From contig NC_081553.1 of assembly GCF_963082655.1 (NCBI RefSeq), forward strand, positions 213,285,910 to 213,349,909: a DNA stretch of 64,000 nucleotides, in the 5' to 3' direction. Made by a program: the position numbers and the translations under genes. Origin of the DNA: Stomoxys calcitrans (lineage: Eukaryota > Arthropoda > Insecta > Diptera > Muscidae). The notes under the pieces were generated by a model that was not told where the DNA came from, made no database searches, and worked only from the letters and a program-made list of their open reading frames with translations. Below are positions 54,545 through 64,000 of this stretch, piece after piece; the first letter of the stretch is position 1, and every line of letters starts with the position of its first letter.

Positions 54545-57063
54545 CGTGTTGTTATATGGTTCTGAGGTATGGGTACTTGTGTTTCAGCGACCAGTTCATT
54601 CTCCCATCGTCTTAAGTTTCATATTGTATATGTCAATGGGTCAAATATCTAGAATAGTCTCCAGTGGGCCCTAGTGGGCGTGGTCCCCATGGTTCCGCCT
54701 ATGCCAAGACAACATGTTCTCTGAACTTGTTGTATGGTCCTTATGTTGCACTTTTTTCCCATAGCAGTCCACCAAACAACTGAGGCGTAAGTAAGTTTCG
54801 GTCTAATCATGCTCCAGTAGAGCCAGTGGACTATCCTCGGATTCAGGCCTCATTTCGAGCGTACGGCCCGTCTACATAGTGCCCAACATCTGTGAGCCTT
54901 CTCAGTATGCTTCCAAGATCACTCCAAAGTATTTAACCTTGTCAGAAATCGAAACAGTTTGTTGAGGAAATGTGGTGCGTCAAATTGGCCCACCTTTGTC
55001 TTTCTCGTGAACAGGCTTATTTCAGTCTTCTCAGGGTTAATATTGAGGACCCTGAGTCTAGCCCAGTCGTATGTCATATGCAAGACTCTTTCGGCGCTTC
55101 TGCATAGCTGGTTCGGATCCTTACCTCTTAGATGTATAGCAGACAGGTTAAAATCACTACTTAGTCAGCATTCATAATAGGTTATTAATGATGGTCAACC
55201 AAACGAGTGGGTTAAAATGTCTCCTGTGGCGTGCCCTGCGCCTCTTTATCTCTTATATTTATTTATTTTATAAAATCCCTAACATGTCTAACGTTTCAAT
55301 TTGGACATGGGTTTTTGAGAGAAACTTTTTCATCTTGGCGGCGTCATTAACGCCTTCGACCTGGTCGCAGAAAAGCTTCCAGGAGGCACATTTTGCCGCT
55401 CTGGTAATGTTATTGTATTCCTTGAGCCGTGTTTAATACACATCCCAATATACTTGCCCTAATTTACGGCGTGCTCTGTTATTAAAGCTGCGGACCTCTT
55501 TCCCAATATAACGATTTTCACCAGTCATCCAGGGTTTTTCTTGGGCTGATTCCCTTTCTATCTTCGAAGGACCCCACCAGTGCAGTCGTAATCCTGTTGA
55601 CATTTTCGTCAATGTCTTCTATGCTTAGACAATCTAAATTATCTTGCCCAAGTCTTCTTCTGAGTAGCCTTCCGACTTTTGTCCAGTTGGTTTTCAACTT
55701 ATTCCGGAAGCTTATCGGATTCGGCGCTGGCCGTGCTATTCTAAACCTAACGTAGCGATGGTCCGAGAAAGAGTGTTCAATCCTGAACCTCATCGATTAG
55801 ATCTTCCGAACATATTTTCATATCTAACACCTCCTCCCTGCTATTAACAAAGGTAACGGTGTTACCAATATCAAATGTTATTAGGTCGTTAGTATTCAAG
55901 AATTCTGCCAGGACTTGGCCTCGCTTATTAATGTTGGTACTACCCCACGAAATGTGGTAGGAGTTCACATCGCATCCTATTAGTACCTCATTTTCTTTCT
56001 GTTTTGCTTTTCTCACCAGCCGTTGCGGCTCCAACGTGGGTGGCGGTGTCGGAGAGTCGAAAGGCTGTCGCTGCGCTGCCTAATGTTTCAATATTAAGAT
56101 CTTTACTAGTCTTCCGAATCTCCCAGTCGGTGATGGGTCCGTCGTTCGGTCCCTGTTTTATGTGTTGGGTATGTTGACTGTGTTGGGTCTCTCCCCACTG
56201 CGCTGCCTGATATTTTAGTATTCGAATCTTTGCTTATCCTAGTCTTTCCAATATTGAGAGAGGCGGTAATTGTCTCGTTTTCGTTGGGCGGTATTGAGTC
56301 ACCTGGCACTGTACGGCCTATTGTCTCAATATGAGGATTTTTGCCTATCTTAGTCTTCCGAATCTTGAAAAAGACAGCCTTGCTCCTGTAGTGCGCCATG
56401 CCTTTAGTCTTAGCCAAACTTGTCACGGAGACCTGATCAATGCCAACCACAAAGAGAGTTCCCTCGTCCATCTCCTCCCTGTGGAAAACCTCCCGCATCT
56501 CTGCGACCACACCTTGGTTTTGCTTGCCCAAGAATTCCAACATGCGTTCCGTCGCAAATTTACTGCCCCGTCCATTGATGAAGATTGTCGCTTTTATGAG
56601 CTGGGGTATGTCCATCTTTCTCACCAGGTTGAACTTTGCGCCCTCCCAGGGAGCGTGGATACCTCTGACGAGCTGTTTGACGGCATCAATATATTCCACC
56701 GAAACAAATCCGCTCATTAACCAGATCCTCCACTTGGGACTGATGTTCTGGTGGAATCCTACCGAATGCACTGCCGATATTGATGACTGCATGAGTCAGT
56801 CCATCTCTGTTGTGCTTCCTTGCCACTCTGGCGTAAGAGGGCGGCTCCTTACCATTCTCAACGACCATCTTCCCCTTCCGCGATGGCTGTGGCCTTTTTT
56901 TGGAAGTTACAGTCCTCCATGAAGACACTGTCTGGAGTCTCCATTGCGGGATGGTTGGCTTGGTTTTACCAGGGTACTTAAAAGCAGGGGGCATTTTAGC
57001 AAGGTTATGCTCTTCGGCTACGACTATTATTCCGATTTTTGACTTACTCCGAGGAATTGTCAA
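54545..57063 (-). pseudogene. Degenerate LINE: ORF1, endonuclease and RT tail, core RT deleted
   Basis: On the minus strand, ORF1 starts at 57063 (MTIPRSKSKIGIIVV...PPSYARVA) and changes frame near 56710-56790. It continues in 56792-56106 as AVKQLVRGIHAPWEGAKFNL, GKQNQGVVAEMREVF and GTLFVVGIDQVSVTSLAKTK, similar to the DUF4780 domain of LINE ORF1 proteins. ORF2 has endonuclease motifs: NEVLIGCDVNSYHISWGSTN (56034-55777), and FSDHRYVRFRIARP in the overlapping frame from 55793. Towards 55280 it frays. RT core is missing, and at 55170-54550 the RT tail reads LNINPEKTEISLFTRKTKVG, KAHRCWALCRRAV and TYASVVWWTA. It belongs to the R1/LOA/Jockey group. Confidence 0.85.
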
Positions 57064-57119
57064 GGCGATAGGTGGTCATAACGAGCAAAAGTGAATGAAT
57101 TCTTAAATTTAGCTTCCGT

Positions 57120-58160
57120 TTTTATACCCTGCGCCACTATTGTGGTACAGGGTATTATAAGTTTGTGCATTTGTTTGTAACGCTAAGAAGGAGAAGAGCT
57201 AGATCCCGCTGGGTACTTGGACCCAAATTTTAATACCATATTCGTTTTCTGGTCTCTAATACCTTTCATTTGATATCTTAATTGTGTCTATCGGACCACT
57301 TTCCGATATGGGTGGCGTTTTTGCAGTAATGGGGGAGGGTCCGTCTCCCGTCAGATATCGAAAAATGATATAGCCTATGTTTCCTTCCAGAACCAACCTG
57401 CACAATATGCTAAAATATCGAGAAAATCGGTTATGCCGTTTTTCAGTCTATACGGAACAAACAAACCGAGACCCATATGTTCGTGATTGGCTAATGTGCT
57501 CCCTTTGGTCATTTTTGTGGGGGTAGGGTGACCCCCTATACTTCGACATGAATTTGTTTGCCAGATTCATTATCTATTCCCGCATACTTTTCATTTGATA
57601 CCCATATAGTCCTTATCGGTCCACTTTTAATTTTGGTGGTGTTTTTGGGGTAACGTTGGAGATTCCGCCCCCTTCCGTTACCAATAATTGTAAAGCCTAT
57701 TCCCACTTCCTGACCAAATTCGTAATCCCGAATACCTTTCATTTGAGTCCCATATTGTCATGATCGTCAAATAAACCTATTTTAAGGGGTTTTGTGGCTG
57801 GGGCGTCCCCCCAGGTACTTGGACCCAACTTTTATTATGAAATTCATACTCTACTCTTGAATACCTTTCGTTTGAATCCCATGTTGTCCGGATCGGTTCA
57901 CTTTTATTTTTGGGTAGTACTTTTGGGATTTTTCCCGATATCAAAAAATTATATAGCCTATATTTCCTTCCAGACCAACCTACACAATCTGTGAAAATTT
58001 CAAGGTAATCGGTTCAGCCGTTTTTGAGACTATACGGAACAAAAAACAAACAAACGAACAATCATACAAACAAACACAAATTGAATTTTATATAAAAGAT
58101 ATTGCCCGAATTTATAATTGTAGGGTATTATATAGTTGGCTCCGACCGACTTTTGCCTTT
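57120..58160 (+). repeat. Unnamed dispersed-type repeat with internal duplications
   Basis: Begins TATACCCTGCGCCACTATTG with GTACAGGGTAT, and closes with TGTAGGGTATTATATAGTTG and CTCCGACCGACTTTTGCC. Internal modules repeat at about 57240, 57570, 57730 and 57860: AATACCTTTCATTTGA-, GTCC-GATCGGTCCACTTTTA, ATATAGCCTATGTTTCCTTC, and GCCGTTTTTCAGTCTATACGG followed by AACAAAC. The ends resemble the DINE style (TATACCCT...AGGGTAT), but the interior is a different family. Confidence 0.65.
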
Positions 58161-59745
58161 CCTTGCTGCTTATCATTTGAATAAATTTTTTTTCACACAA
58201 ATTGATGTGTCGTTAAGATTGGTGAAACTTAGAAATGTATCCAAAGCTCGTTTCGGCCTCCTTGCTTGTCCTTGTGGTAAAATTTGCAATCTTCATTTTG
58301 GCTCCTGAGAGTCTTGATTTGCTCTCACCAATGGCTTTCCCTTTCTTTCGTCTTATTTACCTAAATTTTTACCGAAATCCTTCCCTATATACTAATTTTT
58401 CCTGCTGCATTCTTTAGTGTTAACAAAGCACTCCCGATCCTGACCGTAGGTTTCTTGATGAGGTTCTTACACACGAAGCTATATTTCTTTTAAACGCCTA
58501 TTAATTATGCATAATTTCTTAAATTGTTAATATTCTTGTCATGAATTTTATGAAATTTGCCTTAAACGTTATTTTATGTACTACGTGAGCTGTTTTCACT
58601 TTTTTTTAACTTCCCCACCATCTTTCGAATAAGAAGGTGGCAATGACCTTCCCTCCGCTCAAATGATTTCTTACTCATATTTGTACCACTTTCAATTATA
58701 AAGACTTTATCATTGTTTACCTTTTTGACAAGTGTTGTTATTCTATTAATTTTGTGAGTAGACGACGGACCACTCATAAGAGCAGATATTCAAAGAGAGT
58801 GTGAGAGAGAGAGGGTGAGGCAGAGGGCAGGCAATTGCTTTGTGGTCTTTAATTTTTTTACTTCATTTGCATAATTCATTTATTCCCCCTAAAAAGAGAA
58901 TACAACAAAAAAAAACAGCTCACCTAACCGCGTGAGCTCAATGAGTATGATAATGTATGTTGTTGTTGTTGTTCTTGTTGCTTGAAAGTGCCGCAAAGTA
59001 AATCTTTTTTTTATTCCCCGCTTTTGGGGAGTATAAAGACCTTTGTTCGCACATATAAATAAACCAAAGGCCGGCGTTTGCTTAGCTGCTGAGTCGCTCT
59101 ATGTTTGTTTTTGTTTGTTTGTTTGCTGGTTTGTTTGTATGTATAGATTTAGATACCTGTCATTCACTATATCTTGTTGATGGGTCACTTATTAATTTCT
59201 GGCCATTAATCATCAGTCCTTTTCAGTTTTCCCTCTTTCAAAAAATTGCTATTGAAATCTACTTCAAGTTGTTTCGTTTTTCCTAAGCGTTGCCTATAAA
59301 ATAAATGTGAGCACAAAATCGAATATAGAAAAAAACTGAAACCAAAAATAGACAAAAGAATATGAAGAAGGTAACATGCTTTCATTTGTCAAAAATCTAT
59401 CTGATAGCTGTCAATGCGAAAGAGCCATAAGATTAACGGTTAATGAGTAGGAAATAAACTGTCAAATATGGTAGAGTTTTTTATTCAGCCAGATGTGTTT
59501 TCGATGCTGTCTGTATGGGAGAGTTGGCAACAGCTTTTCAAAATTTTGGTTATTATTGAGAAGCATAACTTTGATGATTGAAAAATAAGGCTGGTTCATT
59601 GAGAAGTGATTGATTTGAGTGATCGATTTCATTTTAATGGGAACTTTAGTTGCAAAGGTGGTATACAGGGCAGTTAAAACGAAGTTTTACCAATCCAAGC
59701 AATAAAATTTTTTTTTGTTTGAAAATATTTTTATTGATTTAAATG
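58161..59745. other. Intergenic stretch, no gene supported
   Basis: A (GA)n patch at about 58795-58825, a (TTG)n run near 58955, and a CCCC-GCTTTT-GGGG hairpin followed by TATAAAG at 59018-59037. A TATAAATA lies at 59054, but no matching initiator was found. No coding exon was recognised. Confidence 0.4.
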
Positions 59746-59749
59746 GCAA

Positions 59750-60200
59750 CAAGTCGAAGCGTGCTAAGTTCGGCCGGGCCGAATCTTGGGAACCCACAAC
59801 CATGGATTCTGCTAAAAATTTATACAAAATAAATTAAGTTGTAGAACATGATTTTATTGGTATGCAGACCAAACTTCTGTCAAACTAGCAAAAATTAAAG
59901 CTTCTAGGAAACGAACAGTGATGATCGAGAAACCGGTTTACATGGGAGCTATATAAGGTTATAGGCCGACTTGGATCGTACTTAGCACAGTTGTTAGAAG
60001 TCACAAAAGAACACAACGTGGCGAATTTGAGCCAAATCGAACAAAAATTGCTGCTTGTAAGGTCTCAAGAAGTGAAATCTGGTGATCGTTTTATATGGGA
60101 GCTATATCAGGTTATAGACCGATGTGGACTGTACTTGGCACAGTTGTTGGAAGTCTAAACAAAACACTACGTGCATAATTTCTGCCAAATCGCACAAATT
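59750..60200 (-). mobile_element. DINE-1-like element, reverse, 3' half
   Basis: Starts with the complement of the 3' end (GAAGCGTGCTAAGTTCGGCC, GGGCCGAATCTTGGG). Three core units follow (TACATGGGAGCTATATAAGG, TTGGATCGTACTTAGCACAG, GTTATAGACCGATGTGGAC). It then breaks off. The 5' module is missing. Confidence 0.8.
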
Positions 60201-60245
60201 TGTAATAAATACCGACCATTGCAATATGAGCCTCATATGAAAGGC

Positions 60246-60273
60246 ATTTGGATATCGAATTCGATATCCAAAT
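60246..60273. other. 28-bp perfect palindrome
   Basis: ATTTGGATATCGAA and its complement TTCGATATCCAAAT abut with no spacer. It lies between DINE debris and the 29-bp array. Confidence 0.85.
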
Positions 60274-60419
60274 TTGAGGCGAAATGGCTGAGGGGCCAAC
60301 CAATCACCAAATTACCCCCCCAAACAGGGCTTCTTTACCGACCATGGCAATATTGGGCTCAAATAAAACATATTAGCTAGTGAAAGAAGGCGCAGCATAG
60401 CGGGTCCTTTACAGCTAGT

Positions 60420-61840
60420 GTCCTCTAGAAATGAAATTTTGCCACAATTTTCCTTGGTAATGAAATTTTGACAAAATTTCTCATGGAAAAAATATTTTGA
60501 GAAAATTTCCCATAGAAATGAAATTTTCACAAAATTTTTCAAAAAAATGATTTTTTGACAAAATTTAAAAAAAAATTTAATTTTTACAAAATTTCACATA
60601 GAATGAAATTTTGCCAAAATTTCTCGAGATTTTTGCGCATTTTTCCATAGAAAGAATATTTCCCATAAAAATTAAATTTTGATAAAACTTCCCATAGAAA
60701 TGTAAAATTTTCCATGGAAATGACATTTTGTCTGTTTCCACTCTTTTATATGATCTCTAAAATCTTTTCGTGATTTTTCGAACACTTCCAGCTCGTGTTT
60801 ATATTCAGTGCTTTCTATTCAAAGAATAGCAAAGCAAAGAAATTATAAAAGTTGGTCAAGTGTGTGTTATCATTCAAAACACTTTGACTGGCATGGTGGA
60901 TCGCGATTTCTGATATGCCATGTATCTTAATCAAGACCTTTGTCAAATTGATTAAGGTTCCCTACATACCCAACGACTGTAGAGTACGATGTAGAGCAGG
61001 CTTTTGTTTCGAACCAAAATTTTCCATGGAAATGAAATTTTGACAAAATTTCCCATAGAAATGAGATTGTGACAAAATTTCCCACAGAAAAGAAATTTTG
61101 ACAAAATATCCCATAAAAATGAAATGTTGAAATAATTTCCCATAGAAATGAAATATTGACAAAATTTCCCATAGAATATTTATTTTATTAAAATTTCCCA
61201 TAAAAATAAAGTTTTGACAAAATTTCCCATAGAAAAGACATTAAAAAAAATCCCATATGAATGAAATTTTGACAAAATTTTCCAAATGGAAAGGAAATTT
61301 TGACAAAATTTCCCATCGAAATGAAATTTTGGCAAAATTTCCCATAGAAATGAAATTTTGACAAAATTTCACATAGAAATGAAATTTTGACAAAATTTCC
61401 CATTGAAATGAAATTTTGACAAAATTTCCCATTGAAATGAAATTTTGACAGAATTTCCCATAGAAAAGAAATTTTGACAAAATTTCCCATAGAAATGAAA
61501 TTTTGACAAAATTTCCCATAGATATGAAATTTTGACAGAATTTCCCATAGAAATGAAACTTTGACAAAATTTCCCATAGAAATGAAATTTTGACAAAATT
61601 TCCCATAGAAATGAAATTTTGACAAAATTTCCCATAGAAATGACATTTTGACAGAATTTCCCATAGAAATGAAATTTTGACAAAAATTCCCATAGAAATG
61701 AAATTTTGACAAAATTTCCCATAGAAATGAAATTTTGACAAAATTTCCCATAGAAATGAAATTTTGACAAAATTTCCCATAGAAATGAAATTTTGACAAA
61801 AATTTCCCATAAAAATGAAATTTTGACAAAATTTCCTGCC
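60420..61840 (+). repeat. 29-bp minisatellite with a palindromic core
   Basis: Diverged in 60420-60740, interrupted, then about 28 better-conserved units at 61018-61838. The unit is GACAAAATTTCCCATAGAAA plus TGAAATTTT, period 29 bp (61691 and 61720). Each junction forms GAAATTTTG-A-CAAAATTTC, a perfect 9-bp inverted repeat around one base. Because 29 is not divisible by three and the unit lacks stops, long minus-strand open frames appear in every frame; they are artefacts. Confidence 0.92.
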
Positions 61841-61935
61841 AGTCCAGGAAGTTTCCCTAACCCCAAAATTCCTCTAAGCAGACAAATTGACCGTTCCTAT
61901 CAATATGGGGCTCAAATGAAAGGTATTCGATAGTA

Positions 61936-62170
61936 TTGGGTTGCCCAAAAGGAATTGCGGATTTTTCATATAGTCGGCGTTGACAAACTTTTTCACAGCT
62001 TGTGACTCTGTAATTGCATTCTTTCTTCTGTCAGTTATCAGCTGTTACTTTTAGCTTGCATTAGAAAAAAATGTAAAAAAAGTATATTTGATTAAAGTTC
62101 ATTCTAAGTTTTATTAAAAACGCATTTACTTTCTTTTAAAAAATTCGCATTTACTTTTTGGGCAACCCAA
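61936..62170 (+). mobile_element. Mariner MITE, copy 5
   Basis: 235 bp with TA on both sides and termini TTGGGTTGCCCAAAAGGAAT and TTTACTTTTTGGGCAACCCAA. Same orientation as the copy at 43645. Confidence 0.93.
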
Positions 62171-62239
62171 TAGATTATGATTCTGGCATATAAAATAAGA
62201 TCAAAGTATAGAGGAGTCCAATGAAATGTATAAGGTAGT

Positions 62240-62515
62240 AGATGAAAAATTTGTCCATAAACATTTCATTAAAGAACAGGGGCCAACTTCTTACACATCA
62301 ATGAGTCCCCTGTCCGATTCAAGTTTAAGTTCAATGATAAAAGACCTCCTTTTTACATAACTTCTATGCATTCCTCACAAATTTCGCCAACATAAGAAGG
62401 TGATAACCACCACCTAAAAATGTTTCCAATGTTTTCGCCAGTATTTGAATTCACGCGTTTGGCATCATTGGTGGACTTGCTTACCTCTGCGCTTCAATGA
62501 CTGGGGGCAAAATGT
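62240..62515 (-). mobile_element. Near-complete tRNA-derived SINE, minus strand
   Basis: In reverse complement the head (about 62515-62440) has GCGCAGAGGTAAGC, box-A-like, and GTGAATTCAAATAC, box-B-like. The body follows: GGTGGTGGTTATCACC, AAAAAGGAGGTCTTTTATCA, AACTTAAACTTGAATCGG, CATTGATGTGTAAGAAG. It ends with AATGTTTATGGACAAATTTT. The body matches the fragment at 10520 and the head matches 30590. Confidence 0.7.
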
Positions 62516-63100
62516 CCTCATCTTAAAACTCTGCGAAAACAGGACTTATATATAGACCATTATAATACAGGGCTCAAATGAAAGGAATAAGAGTGTTAAA
62601 GAAGGCATTGCGGAGCGGGCCCGGTACGGCTAGTTTCCAATAAAAATGCAATTTTAACAAAATTAACTAATGCAATGAAATTTTGACAATCTTTTCCTTT
62701 GAAAAAAATAATTTTGATAAGTATTCATTTGCCTTTGGCTGAAATGATTATCTGACAGATAATTCAATATATTTCGCCAGATCCACTCTATCCACTCTAA
62801 ATAGACCTTAATTTACGTGCAATCTGATTTATTTTCCACCTTAGCACCTGTGCTATCAGATTTGCTTTTATCAACTCTAAAGAAAAAAATATCTACATAC
62901 ATATTTGTTTTCGGCATTGCACGCCAGATTGACAGATTTTTATTGGCGGACAGACATTTTTGTGTGACCAATACTGCAGCAACATTCTATTTTGGAGCAT
63001 TGACTCACAAAAATCAGGGTCAGCTATTGAGTATTGGAAAAATATCTACAGAAAATTAACTTAGACAAGGCGACGACTAAAAGCAATTACGCCTCCCTTC
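62516..63100. other. Intergenic stretch, nothing confirmed
   Basis: Short pieces of the 29-bp unit (TGAAATTTTGACAATC) and of other repeats around 62640-62710. An 80-codon open stretch at 62817-63059 has no recognisable motif. Confidence 0.35.
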
Positions 63101-63108
63101 TCATATCA

Positions 63109-63124
63109 CCCCCCCCCCCCCCCC
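63109..63124 (+). repeat. Poly(C) tract, 16 bp
   Basis: Sixteen consecutive C, rare in this AT-rich window. Confidence 0.9.
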
Positions 63125-64000
63125 ATGGCTAGAATTTCAACAGTGCCATTCTGTGGGTATGTCAATCGATCAGTATGCGAATATTTGAGAAATTCACATT
63201 CATTTCGAAATTATTGCAAAAAGCTGTAGGAAAAAAAAAATTCAAACAACGACATCAAAAACCACACAGAAATAGCAACAATACCACAACAATCAACAAT
63301 TCGCGCTTTCGTAAAATGAGATGACTAAAATAGAAATAAAATTGAAGACCATATTAACGTCTTGATGGCGGTGAAGGCAGACAATATTGATTGTCATTGC
63401 GTTGGTATTTTCTTTTTACACAGAAAAAACTAAAACTCTGGAAAATCCTCATAAATCATAAGTCTTATCTCTTCTACATATAAACAGTCTATATTTTAAT
63501 CAATTGCAGCTGTTCCAAATGTTTGTGCAATTAATTTTAAATTATCTTTTATTTCATTTGTGTTTTCTTTCTAGCAATTTAACACATTTTCCTACTGCAC
63601 TAATTTCTACCATGACAAGAATAAACGAAGATTAATCTAGGAAATTGTGAGTTAAAAGAAAAAGTTCTTCTTAAGCTGGAAATTAAACTATTTGCTTAAA
63701 AGTGAGTTAACAATTTAAGCGAACATATCAAAAAGTTGCCATTTAGTTAATTATATCTAAGGGAAACTATACAACATCACATTTCAAGTAAGTATTCTCC
63801 TTAATTTTAAGGAAATTTTGTCTTACAAAAAGTCTTCAAGGAAATTTAACAGAAATGTTGTTAAAATCGAATTAATGGAGAAAACTTGCTGAGCCTTATA
63901 TTGCCATGATCGGTAAATGAGTACTGCTTGGGGGAGTTTTAAGAGTTGCACGGCAGCTTAGTCATTTCGCCCCAAATGTGGATATCAAATTTGTGCTTTT
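63125..64000. other. Right edge, no coding exon; possible untranslated exon acceptor
   Basis: A polypyrimidine tract ends TGTTTTCTTTCTAG at 63574, a good 3' splice site in isolation. It is followed by a short ATG frame of seven codons. This could be a second untranslated exon of the gene starting near 49152, but nothing else supports it. Confidence 0.25.

Noticed and set aside
56331..56922. Plus-strand frames of 129 and 160 codons
   Set aside because: They are antisense to the LINE ORF1 that shows recognisable protein motifs on the minus strand.
59031..59061. TATAAAG and TATAAATA as a promoter
   Set aside because: No initiator at the required spacing and no downstream exon; AT-rich sequence gives such motifs by chance.
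61188..61866. Overlapping minus-strand open frames of 165-213 codons with FHFYGKFCQN repeats
   Set aside because: The 29-bp repeat has no stop in any of three frames on that strand; all three frames are open at once, which is a repeat artefact.

Overview
The window looks like a piece of a calyptrate (probably muscid) fly chromosome. The reasons are two recognisable fly genes with short consensus introns and very AT-rich DNA. The rest is densely packed with dipteran repeats: DINE-1/Helentron-like elements carrying the (TA)n and (GTCY)n signatures, mariner MITEs, Jockey/RTE/RNase-H LINEs, BEL/Pao, Penelope and tRNA-derived SINEs. The species is inferred from these families and cannot be proven here.

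Layout. 1-7425: a 125-bp satellite array with a 10-mer higher-order repeat and inverted monomers at one inner site and at its right edge. 7426-17200: a graveyard of LINE, BEL/Pao, DINE and SINE remnants, a GC-richer 29-bp minisatellite and a hairpin-bearing ~450-bp tandem duplication. 17221-24409: the complete splicing-factor gene SF2 (SRSF1 orthologue), four coding exons, whose 5.8-kb second intron is filled by DINE-like elements, a 25-bp minisatellite and more than 1 kb of nearly pure T/A. 24410-33280: AT-rich 3' flank, then Jockey-type and RNase-H LINE fragments, SINE pieces and a mariner MITE. 33285-45163: a peroxisomal acyl-CoA oxidase locus with two complete, diverged 5' coding exons (33461-34422 and 38769-39736) but only one 3' coding exon (43997-45044). 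Its intronic space holds mariner MITEs, a Penelope-like element with a hammerhead-like motif, and a mariner transposase remnant nested in a DINE. 45164-49100: DINE, LINE and SINE remnants. 49122-50182: a TATA+Inr core promoter with a long CAG/CAA-rich untranslated leader, probably the start of a gene that continues to the right. 50621-54333: a very young gag-only BEL/Pao element. 54540-57070: a degenerate LINE on the minus strand. 57120-64000: further repeats, including a 29-bp palindromic minisatellite, and no recognisable coding exon.

Only SF2 and the acyl-CoA oxidase locus are confident host protein-coding genes. The most interesting observation is the oxidase arrangement. Two phase-matched 5' exons, each with its own start codon, appear to share one terminal exon that carries the catalytic glutamate. 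This implies alternative first-exon usage giving two peroxisomal beta-oxidation isoforms, or a recent loss of one copy's 3' half. Next are the Penelope hammerhead motif, the autonomous/non-autonomous mariner pair, and the tandem 153-bp core of the DINE-like elements.

All calls come from reading the sequence by eye. Repeat boundaries are approximate (often +/-20 bp or more); exon boundaries of SF2 and the oxidase were checked for splice consensus and codon phase.
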